Shown: in pieces, positions 6,440 through 12,313 of the stretch
Position numbering within the stretch: position 1 is the first letter of the stretch
Layout of the letters: every line of letters begins with the position of its first letter
Assembly (NCBI GenBank): GCA_020723545.1
Contig: DYIS01000049.1
Span: 1 to 12,313, forward strand
Direction: 5' to 3'
Length of the DNA: 12,313 nucleotides
Source: Ktedonobacter racemifer
GTDB taxonomy: Bacteria; Chloroflexota; DTOL01; JACQYG01
Position numbers and translations under genes: made by a program
The notes under the pieces: model-generated
Seen by the model: the letters and a program-made list of their open reading frames with translations, nothing else
Databases searched by the model: none
Told to the model about the DNA's origin: nothing

Positions 6440-7362
6440 TCCCCACCCCCTTGGCTAGACTGCGTTCTCACCTGGTGGCCGGGATGGTCCAGCCAGAGCC
6501 CGTACAACCGGTAGCTGTCTCCCGTTCGCCGGAAACCGAAGCCCTCGTAGAGGCGTTGCGAGCGCTCATTCTCCGCTTGGGTGCTCAAACCCACGCGCCA
6601 GGCCCCTTGGGATGCCATGCGTTGGATGGCGAAAGCCAACAAGTCTGCCCCATACCCCAGCCCCTGGCGGGAAGGGTGAATGCCCAGGCGATCCACATGC
6701 CCCAAGTGATCGCGCACGGTGGTAATAGCGTATCCTACCAGCGATCGATCCCGAAAAGCAAGGTATATAGACCGATCGCCGGCCTCCCAGAGGGCCAGGT
6801 ATTCCTGTGCATCATACCACCAGAGCCAGGGGAACGTGGCCTGCTCCAGGGCCGCCAGTTGCGGCCCGTCGTCAGGCCGGAACTCTCGGATGTCCAAACG
6901 CCGCGGTCGAGGCGGCACCCAGACCTTAGGCTTTTCGTAGATCACCACTGTTTCCACTGAACCAAACCCCGCTCCCAGGTAGAACTCCAGAGCCCGCTGT
7001 TCCTCCCGATCGGAAAGCAATATCAGCCGGGCCTGGTTCCCACGATAGGCTTCCAGCAAGCGGGCCACAAGACAGGGCCGAAATGGACTGGGGGTGGTCT
7101 CCAGGATCAGCCCCACCTCTGAACGCTGCTTCCAGTAGCCTCCTACGGCATAGTCGCCCTTACCCTCGGCTCGCCAACCCAGGTCGGGGAATCGGGCCAG
7201 GTGATCGCAGAGTGAACCGACGGTGAAGTAGCTGTAAGGGGCCCAGGTCAGGTCCTCCAGGGCTTGCGGCGCCAGAGGCACGACCTTGACCATGTCACTA
7301 GAGTCCTCGGTCGTTGCAGGACTACGCTCGGTTGCCACATGGCTCATATAGCTTGAGGTCAC
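6436..7362 (-). CDS. GNAT-family N-acetyltransferase, probable tandem (double) GNAT
   Basis: The product is 308 residues. The C-terminal half (about 155-293) is a full GNAT fold: motif A is VDRLGIHPSRQGLGYGADLL (223-242), with the acetyl-CoA pyrophosphate loop RQGLGYG, and motif B is STQAENERSQRLYEGFGFR (260-278). The N-terminal half contains a second motif-B-like stretch (EEQRALEFYLGAGFGSVE, 120-137) but no clear acetyl-CoA loop, which suggests a degenerate GNAT domain as in tandem-GNAT proteins. The substrate cannot be told. The GTG at 7362 begins 12 nt after the stop of the upstream lipoprotein gene with GAGAG upstream. An ATG at 7293 (residue 24) with GAGGA 10 nt before it is an alternative, and the first 23 residues are weakly conserved in appearance. 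The stop TGA overlaps the asparaginase start. Confidence 0.85.
   Translation of the reverse strand: MTSSYMSHVATERSPATTEDSSDMVKVVPLAPQALEDLTWAPYSYFTVGSLCDHLARFPDLGWRAEGKGDYAVGGYWKQRSEVGLILETTPSPFRPCLVARLLEAYRGNQARLILLSDREEQRALEFYLGAGFGSVETVVIYEKPKVWVPPRPRRLDIREFRPDDGPQLAALEQATFPWLWWYDAQEYLALWEAGDRSIYLAFRDRSLVGYAITTVRDHLGHVDRLGIHPSRQGLGYGADLLAFAIQRMASQGAWRVGLSTQAENERSQRLYEGFGFRRTGDSYRLYGLWLDHPGHQVRTQSSQGGGD
6445..6454 (-). promoter_or_regulatory. Strong Shine-Dalgarno supporting a CUG start
   Basis: AAGGGGGTG-G on the - strand resembles AAGGAGGTG and sits a few bases before CTG at 6439-6437. It lies inside the last codons of the GNAT gene, as expected for translational coupling through the CTGA stop/start overlap. 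Confidence 0.6.
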
Positions 7363-7374
7363 CTGTATACTCTC

Positions 7375-8499
7375 TCACGGCGCTCCCGCCGGCTGCCCTG
7401 GAAAGCGCCCTCCGCAGACCTGAAACAAATAGACTGATGAGGCAGCCACATCTCCCCTGGCATCGAAGCTGACAACCCCGGTAAGCCCTTGGTAACCGGT
7501 GGTTCGGGATACCTCACGGCGGATCGCCTCTCGTTCGGGCCTGCGCCTGGCCCGGATCGCCCGCTCCATGGCCTCCAGCAACACGTTCGTCGCGTCGTAC
7601 GTGGCGGCACTGTATTCCCCCACCGGCCGGGACGCGAGCTCTCGAAATCCCCGCAGGAATCTTTCGTCCTTGACGTCCCCGAACAGACTTAGATAAAAGG
7701 CCCCCTCCAAAGCGCTGCCAGCGATCTCGGCCAGTCTCGGATCGTCTGTGCCCGGTCCACCCAGGAACCTAAAATCCAGGCCCGCATCCCTGGCCTGCTT
7801 CAAGAAGGCCCCGCCCTCGGCCGCGCGACCCAGGAAGCACACCATCTGCGGTTTCACTCCGGCCAGCTCGTGGAGGATACCCCGATAGTCCAACTGCCAG
7901 CGAGAGACCTCGACCCCATAGACCACGTTGCCTCCCAGCGACTTTGACCTGGAAATGAGGGCCTGGGCATCTGAGCGAAAATCGGCGTCCCAGATCACCG
8001 CCAGCCCAGCCGGCCGTTCTTGGGCCATGAATCGCGCTGCTTTTTCGATGACCGATCGCCCCGGGGGACATAGGCGGAACACCTCTGGGTAGCCCTTCCG
8101 GGTCAGTTCATCGGCGGTGGCCGACACCGCCAGGTAGGTCAGGCCGGCGCGGTGGTACTCCTCACTGGCGGCCAGGGCAGCAGCGTTTTCGTAGTGCCCA
8201 ATGACACCCATGATGTCAGCATCCAGAGCCATCATCTGGGCCCGTTGGACAGCCAGGTCGGCCTGGTTGCGGTCGTCCAGAGCCACCAACTCCACCATGT
8301 AGCCAGACACACCGCCCCGGGAATGACGCTCCTCTAGCGCCAGCTTGGCCGAATACAGCACGCTATATCCCACCGCCTCATCGAAACCGGTAAAAGGGGC
8401 CACCAGGCCGATCTTGGTCAGGGGCTTTGTTCCCGGGTAACAGCCAGACAAAATAAAGGCCAGGGTCAGCCCCAGGCCGATCCCTCGCCGTAGGGACAT
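7375..8499 (-). CDS. ABC-type amino-acid (LivJ/LivK-like) substrate-binding lipoprotein
   Basis: The product is 374 residues. MSLRR, a hydrophobic stretch and the lipobox LSGC (C20) give a lipoprotein signal, so the mature protein is tethered outside the membrane. After C20 the sequence KIGLVAPFTGFDEAVGYSVLYSA begins a type I periplasmic-binding fold of the branched-chain amino-acid/leucine family (Peripla_BP_6). Further landmarks are ALDDRN (73-78), the MGVIGHYENAAALA region (97-110) and the closing TYDATNVLLEAMERA helix. The ATG at 8499 is chosen because GAGAGGTGAG lies immediately upstream, the lipobox falls at residue 20, and an upstream GTG at 8589 would sit inside the promoter -35. No ABC permease or ATPase is encoded in the window, so the transporter partner is elsewhere or the protein acts as a sensor. 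It heads the operon with the GNAT and asparaginase genes. Confidence 0.88.
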   Translation of the reverse strand: MSLRRGIGLGLTLAFILSGCYPGTKPLTKIGLVAPFTGFDEAVGYSVLYSAKLALEERHSRGGVSGYMVELVALDDRNQADLAVQRAQMMALDADIMGVIGHYENAAALAASEEYHRAGLTYLAVSATADELTRKGYPEVFRLCPPGRSVIEKAARFMAQERPAGLAVIWDADFRSDAQALISRSKSLGGNVVYGVEVSRWQLDYRGILHELAGVKPQMVCFLGRAAEGGAFLKQARDAGLDFRFLGGPGTDDPRLAEIAGSALEGAFYLSLFGDVKDERFLRGFRELASRPVGEYSAATYDATNVLLEAMERAIRARRRPEREAIRREVSRTTGYQGLTGVVSFDARGDVAASSVYLFQVCGGRFPGQPAGAP

Positions 8500-8560
8500 T
8501 CTCACCTCTCGTGTCAGCCTCGCCGAATCAATGCCGCTTTCACCGGGGCCTTGTGCATCT

Positions 8561-8589
8561 ATGTTACTATTTACCGCGGGCCCTGTCAA
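8561..8589 (-). promoter_or_regulatory. Sigma70-type promoter for the lipoprotein-GNAT-asparaginase operon
   Basis: The -35 hexamer TTGACA (8584-8589) matches the consensus in all six positions. A 17-bp spacer separates it from -10 TAACAT (8561-8566), four of six matches. Transcription would start near 8554, leaving a leader of about 55 nt before the ATG at 8499. The promoter lies in the 135-bp gap after the nadB stop, so this operon is probably independent of the nad genes. Confidence 0.7.
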
Positions 8590-8634
8590 CCATGTCAGAG
8601 TCAGGGGAGGCGTCCATAGAGTATCATTGACCGT

Positions 8635-10209
8635 TCAATCCATCCGATAGTGGCACCCACGGCTCTGGCGGTTGCGAAGGGCCGCATTTGCCACAAGCTG
8701 AGCCACCGCCGCCGCGTTTCGCAGGCCGATGAGACTATCGCTCAGCTTGGTGCGGCGATAGAACTCCTCGATCTCCAAGGCTAAATTGCGCAGGTCGGTG
8801 ACTGCCCGCTTCAGGCGGTTAGTGGTTCGCATCAGCCCGACGTAATTCCACATGATGCTTTGAATGGTATGCATGTCTTGCACGATCAGCGCCGGGTCGA
8901 CGCGCTCGTCCAGGCCACTATCATCCCACGGAGGGATTTCGAGAAAGGGCCGGGAGAAGCTATTGATGTACTGTGCCATATCAAGTGCTGCGCGATGTCC
9001 CCAAACCAAGCACTCCAGGAGCGAGGTGCTAGCCAGCCGATTTGCTCCGTGAAGGCCGGTACAGCTCGCCTCTCCCGCAGCATAGAGCCCTTTCAAACTG
9101 GAACGGCCTTGGGCGTCGACCCAGATCCCTCCACAAGAGTAATGAGCCGCCGGCACCACCGGGATTAGATCCTGGGTGATATCTACCCCATGAGCGAGGC
9201 ATTGGTCATAAAGATTGGGGAAACGGCTCTTGATCTGCCCCGGTGGCACATACGAGCGGAGGTCAAGATAAACGCATTCATTATCCGTCTCCAGCATCAC
9301 CTGTTGTATGCTACGCGCCACCAGGTCTCGCGGCGCCAAATCCTTCCACTCCGGGGCGAAGCGCTGCATAAACGGCTCACCGCCAGAGGTCACCAGTCTA
9401 GCCCCTTCCCCACGCATCGCTTCGGTGATCAGGAAGCGCGGCGCGTTGCGCTTGTAGAAAGCCGTGGGGTGAAACTGCACGTACTCCATGTTGATGACCC
9501 TGGCCCCGGCCCGGCGAGCCATGGCTATCCCATCGCCTCTGGCTCCGCTGGAATTAGTAGTGTGTAAGTAGATCTGCCCCAGCCCGCCGGTAGCCAGCAG
9601 GGTAGCCCGGGCCAGGCAGGTGCGCACCTGGTTAGTCTCGTGATCGAAGACATAAGCGCCCAGGCAGACCGGTTCTCCATAGACCGCTAAGGCATCGCGG
9701 GCGTGATGGGTGGAGGTAATAAGATCAACCGCCGTGTGCTTCGTGTACAGGGAAATTCTTGGTTCGGCCTGAGCTGCGGCGATGATCCTCTCCTCAATGG
9801 CCCGGCCAGTGGCATCGGCAACGTGAAGGATCCTTTTCACCGAGTGCGCACCCTCTACGGTTAAGTCATAGCCATCGGTGGGTAACTTTAGAAAAGGCAC
9901 GCCCAGCCGTTCAATGAGCAATCGGCGTATCAGGGGCGGCCCTTCGGCCGCCAAAACCTCCGCTGCCTCCGGAAGGCTGAGACCTGCCCCAGCTCGCAAA
10001 ATGTCGGCTATCAGGAGTGCTGGCGAATCATCTTCTCCTTCGTAGACGATGCCCCCTTGGGCCAGGGAGGTATTCGTCTCACCTGGATCCTCGGCGCGCG
10101 TGATCATGGCCACCTCTAGCCCCTGCTGCGCCAGCCCCAGGGCGGCGATCCCTCCGGTCAAGCCGCTGCCGATAACCAGCGCATCCGTTGTCAGCGGTGT
10201 AGAGCTCAT
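8635..10209 (-). CDS. nadB: L-aspartate oxidase
   Basis: NadB is the flavoenzyme that oxidises L-aspartate to iminoaspartate, the first step of de novo NAD synthesis, and passes it to NadA. The product is 524 residues, near the usual 520-540. An FAD-binding GSGLTG (14-19) follows a beta strand. TNTSLAQGGI (45-54), ATGGLGQIY (206-214), the substrate-site QFHPTAF (245-251), TEAMRGEGARL (262-272), RDLVAR (294-299), HYSCGGI (356-362) and the FAD-contacting GLHGANRLASTSLLE (385-399) are all present. The C-terminal helical domain ends SRGCHYRMD, close to the typical SRG-HYR-D end. The start is the ATG at 10209 or the GTG at 10215, which directly abuts the nadA stop; AAGGA lies 4 nt before the GTG and 10 nt before the ATG. 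It is the last gene of the nadC-nadA-nadB operon. Confidence 0.97.
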   Translation of the reverse strand: MSSTPLTTDALVIGSGLTGGIAALGLAQQGLEVAMITRAEDPGETNTSLAQGGIVYEGEDDSPALLIADILRAGAGLSLPEAAEVLAAEGPPLIRRLLIERLGVPFLKLPTDGYDLTVEGAHSVKRILHVADATGRAIEERIIAAAQAEPRISLYTKHTAVDLITSTHHARDALAVYGEPVCLGAYVFDHETNQVRTCLARATLLATGGLGQIYLHTTNSSGARGDGIAMARRAGARVINMEYVQFHPTAFYKRNAPRFLITEAMRGEGARLVTSGGEPFMQRFAPEWKDLAPRDLVARSIQQVMLETDNECVYLDLRSYVPPGQIKSRFPNLYDQCLAHGVDITQDLIPVVPAAHYSCGGIWVDAQGRSSLKGLYAAGEASCTGLHGANRLASTSLLECLVWGHRAALDMAQYINSFSRPFLEIPPWDDSGLDERVDPALIVQDMHTIQSIMWNYVGLMRTTNRLKRAVTDLRNLALEIEEFYRRTKLSDSLIGLRNAAAVAQLVANAALRNRQSRGCHYRMD

Positions 10210-10215
10210 AGGCAC

Positions 10216-11310
10216 TCAGTCCTTGGCCGAAAAGGCCAGCATCCTTTCCAGGGCCTGGCGGGCGAAGGCGACAGTCTCATCCGGGACACGCACCGTGTTG
10301 ACCGGCTCTCCGGCCATAATGCTTTCCAGGGTATGGAGTAAGCGGTAGACATTGACTCGAAACATGTTGGGACATAGAGAACGGCTCAAGGGAAGGACAG
10401 TCTTGTCTGGATATTCTTTGGCCAGGCGACCGACCAGGTTGATCTCCGTGCCGATACCCAGGCAAGCGCCAGCGGGTGCCTGGTGCACAGCGCGGACGAT
10501 GAAAGAGGTGGACCCGCTGGCATCGCTGGCCTCCACCACTGGTGGCAGGCACTCTGGGTGAACCACGATTTGAGCACGAGGGCTTTCTTGCCGAACCCGT
10601 GCAATGTCCGTGAGGCTGAAACGCGTGTGCACGTGGCAATGGCCCTTCCAGGCGAAGAGCCGGTAGTGCGGCAAATCGGCCTTATCATGGCCACCCTGGT
10701 CCAGCATAAAATCCCAGGTAGCGACCTCAGTTGGCGCCAGTCCCAATGCCCTTGCCGTGTTGCGACCCAGGTTCTCGTCGGGTAGAAAAAGTACCGTGCG
10801 GTTGTGTCCAAGCGCCCAACTCAAGACCTTGGCAACGTTGCTGGAAGTGCAGGTTAGACCGCCTCGTTGCCCACAAAAGGCTTTTACGTCGGCGCTGCTG
10901 TTAACGTACGTTATCGGGATAAGGCGCTCCACTCCCGCGGCCTGCAGTACATCCCACGCTCTTTCTACATCCTCCAATTGAGCGAAATCGGCCAGGGGAC
11001 AGCCGGCCTCCGGGGCCGGGTGCAGCACCACCTGATGCTCGCCACCTAAGATAGCGGCACTTTCCGCCATAAAGCGTACACCGCAAAAAACGATGTACTT
11101 GGCCTCTTTAACCATGGCCGCACGTCTGGAGAGCTCCAGGGAATCCCCCCGGTAGTCCGCATATTGAATGACCGCGTCGCTTTGATAGTGGTGGCCCAGG
11201 ATCAAGGCGGTTTTCCCCAAAGTTCGCTTGGCTTGCCACAGGCGGGCCAGGACCTCTTCTTCCGATAGCTGCGTGTAAAATTGAAGCTGAGTCTCTTGGT
11301 TCTCGCTCAC
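10216..11310 (-). CDS. nadA: Quinolinate synthase
   Basis: NadA condenses iminoaspartate with dihydroxyacetone phosphate to quinolinate and depends on an oxygen-sensitive [4Fe-4S] cluster. The product is 364 residues. The three cluster cysteines expected in the family are C76 in FCGVRFMAE, C154 in TCTSSN and C313 in LCPNM. Other family blocks are LGHHYQ (38-43), ITYVNSS (133-139), DENLGRN (178-184), HPEC (251-254) and GTEINLV (287-293). The start is a GTG at 11310, whose GTGA overlaps the nadC stop, so translation is probably coupled. The stop TGA at 10216-10218 is directly followed by a GTG of the nadB frame. The extra cysteine in AFCGQ (C146) is not a known ligand. Confidence 0.97.
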   Translation of the reverse strand: MSENQETQLQFYTQLSEEEVLARLWQAKRTLGKTALILGHHYQSDAVIQYADYRGDSLELSRRAAMVKEAKYIVFCGVRFMAESAAILGGEHQVVLHPAPEAGCPLADFAQLEDVERAWDVLQAAGVERLIPITYVNSSADVKAFCGQRGGLTCTSSNVAKVLSWALGHNRTVLFLPDENLGRNTARALGLAPTEVATWDFMLDQGGHDKADLPHYRLFAWKGHCHVHTRFSLTDIARVRQESPRAQIVVHPECLPPVVEASDASGSTSFIVRAVHQAPAGACLGIGTEINLVGRLAKEYPDKTVLPLSRSLCPNMFRVNVYRLLHTLESIMAGEPVNTVRVPDETVAFARQALERMLAFSAKD

Positions 11311-12170
11311 TCGATCTCCATGCTAATATCCAGAGCAGGCGCAGAGTGGGTCAAGGCTCCCACGGAAATGTAGTCCACCCCGGTTTCAGCCACCCGCCGC
11401 ACTCGCTCCAGGGTCATCCGGCCTGAGGCCTCCAGCTTGGCCCGGCCCGCTGCCAGGCCTACGGCCTCCCGCATTTGACTGAGGCTCATGTTGTCCAAAA
11501 GGATACGATCTGCGCCGGCGGCTACAGCTTCTCGCACCTCCGCCAGAGTGCTGGCCTCGACCTCGATCGGGAAACGTCGGTCTAATTGAAGTTTTGCCCT
11601 CTCTATGGCCCCCTTAATGCTGCCAGCGACGCGGATGTGATTGTCCTTGATCAGCACCATGTCGTAGAGGCCAAAACGGTGGTTCTGGCCACCGCCCGCC
11701 CGAACGGCATATTTTTCCAGGAAACGTAGGGTCGGCGTGGTCTTACGGGTGTCCAGAATGACGGCCTTCGTCCCGGCCACGGCGGCCACATAGCGCGCCG
11801 TCAAGGTGGCGATGCCAGAGAGCCTCTGCAAGAAATTAAGCGCCAGCCGCTCGCCAGCCAGGAGCCCCCTGGCGGGTCCGGCCAAGGTGGCCAGGCGGTC
11901 CCCCGGCTGCACCTGGGCGCCATCCTCCACCGCCGCGGCCCAGGTGATGCGCGGGTCTGCCGACTGGAAGACCAGGCACGCCACTGGCAGCCCCGCCACA
12001 ACCCCCTGCTCTTTGGCCAGAATGTAGGCTTGAGAGCGCTGCTCCGGAGAAACGATGGCCTCGCTGGTTATATCTCCAGGCCCGATATCCTCAGCTAGGG
12101 CCTGTTCTATCAGAGCCCTAAGATAGCCCTCATTGTCCTTCAGGGCAGGTGAAACTGGCCGCGCCATCAT
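11307..12170 (-). CDS. nadC: Nicotinate-nucleotide diphosphorylase (carboxylating) / quinolinate phosphoribosyltransferase
   Basis: NadC transfers phosphoribose from PRPP to quinolinate with loss of CO2, giving nicotinate mononucleotide. The product is 287 residues, the usual size. Landmarks are DIGPGDITS (28-36), LNFLQRLSGIAT (111-122), ILDTRKTTP (138-146), RAGGGQNHRFGLYD (157-170), IKDNH (174-178), EVEAS (203-207), LLDNM (224-228), EASGRM (247-252) and ISVGALTHS (268-276). These supply the phosphate and quinolinate-binding Arg, Lys and His residues. The ATG at 12170 is chosen: AGAGGA lies 6 nt upstream, and the open frame further upstream runs through the promoter. It is the first gene of the nadC-nadA-nadB operon. 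Confidence 0.97.
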   Translation of the reverse strand: MMARPVSPALKDNEGYLRALIEQALAEDIGPGDITSEAIVSPEQRSQAYILAKEQGVVAGLPVACLVFQSADPRITWAAAVEDGAQVQPGDRLATLAGPARGLLAGERLALNFLQRLSGIATLTARYVAAVAGTKAVILDTRKTTPTLRFLEKYAVRAGGGQNHRFGLYDMVLIKDNHIRVAGSIKGAIERAKLQLDRRFPIEVEASTLAEVREAVAAGADRILLDNMSLSQMREAVGLAAGRAKLEASGRMTLERVRRVAETGVDYISVGALTHSAPALDISMEIE

Positions 12171-12225
12171 TGCCTGTCCTCTCACCGCTAACCTGGTTTG
12201 ATAGTAGAGCGAGCATGCGAGACCT

Positions 12226-12231
12226 ATTCTA
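12226..12231 (-). promoter_or_regulatory. Possible -10 element for the nadCAB operon
   Basis: TAGAAT matches the -10 consensus in five of six positions and would give a leader of about 50 nt before nadC. The -35 region at 17 bp spacing (TAGTAA) is poor. I see no convincing operator palindrome in the remaining upstream sequence to the window edge. Confidence 0.35.
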
Positions 12232-12313
12232 CACAAAACCGCCCTTCATTACTAGCCCCTGGGTGATTGGACACATCTCACGGAAAACGTCTAACGAACC
12301 ACGGTTGCTCGCA

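Noticed and set aside
8500..8589. Longer N-terminus of the binding lipoprotein from the GTG at 8589
   Set aside because: The lipobox, the strong Shine-Dalgarno at the ATG at 8499 and the overlapping -35/-10 promoter all exclude it.
12171..12313. An NAD-responsive operator (NrtR, NiaR or NadQ type) upstream of nadC
   Set aside because: Apart from the 6-bp palindrome GCATGC I see no convincing inverted repeat, and I do not recognise any known consensus.
1..12313. CRISPR array, tRNA, rRNA, insertion sequence or prophage genes
   Set aside because: No regularly spaced repeats, tRNA cloverleaf sequence, transposase or phage-like product was found in the gaps, all of which are shorter than 150 bp.

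Overview
The window is about 60% G+C by eye, bacterial and gene-dense. Three genes lie on the + strand (left end to about 1.9 kb), and everything from about 2.0 kb to the right end reads leftward on the - strand. No taxonomic marker is decisive. A Gly/Arg-tailed RRM protein, an RtcA of the GSAGAV type, a signal-peptide/C-anchor peptidase-MA protein beside prfB-ftsY, and a compact nadC-nadA-nadB cluster together resemble Chloroflexota (Anaerolineae-like) genomes. That placement is inference.

+ strand: (1) the 3' part of a YgjP/DUF45-type zinc metallopeptidase gene with an in-frame amber codon; (2) a 96-residue RRM RNA-binding protein; (3) rtcA, RNA 3'-terminal phosphate cyclase. rtcA converges on the - strand block across a 78-bp gap that contains a hairpin.

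- strand, in order of transcription from the right end: nadC, nadA and nadB (de novo NAD synthesis from aspartate, overlapping or abutting genes, weak promoter upstream). Then comes a well-formed sigma70-like promoter (TTGACA, 17 bp, TAACAT) driving an amino-acid ABC-type binding lipoprotein, a double-GNAT acetyltransferase and an L-asparaginase whose most likely start is a CUG overlapping the previous stop as CUGA. Next are ftsY (SRP receptor), a perfect 10-bp hairpin, prfB (release factor 2) and a secreted, membrane-anchored peptidase-MA protein. Asparaginase makes aspartate, the substrate of NadB, so the two right-hand operons may be metabolically linked.

The most notable observation is prfB. 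The classical autoregulatory +1 frameshift site (CUU UGA C after an internal Shine-Dalgarno) is intact, but about 280 codons' worth of otherwise good RF2 sequence is broken by an internal loss of roughly 85 nt that also shifts frame and removes part of domain 2 just before the SPF motif. Eight of the twelve genes here end in UGA, so the cell needs a working RF2. Either another copy exists or the break is a strain or assembly artefact. The amber codon in the DUF45 gene is a second lesion in the same window. ftsY also carries an imperfect heptanucleotide tandem repeat that encodes a Pro-rich linker between its N and G domains. I see no CRISPR array, tRNA, rRNA, insertion sequence or phage gene. 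I did not find a clearly new multi-gene system.
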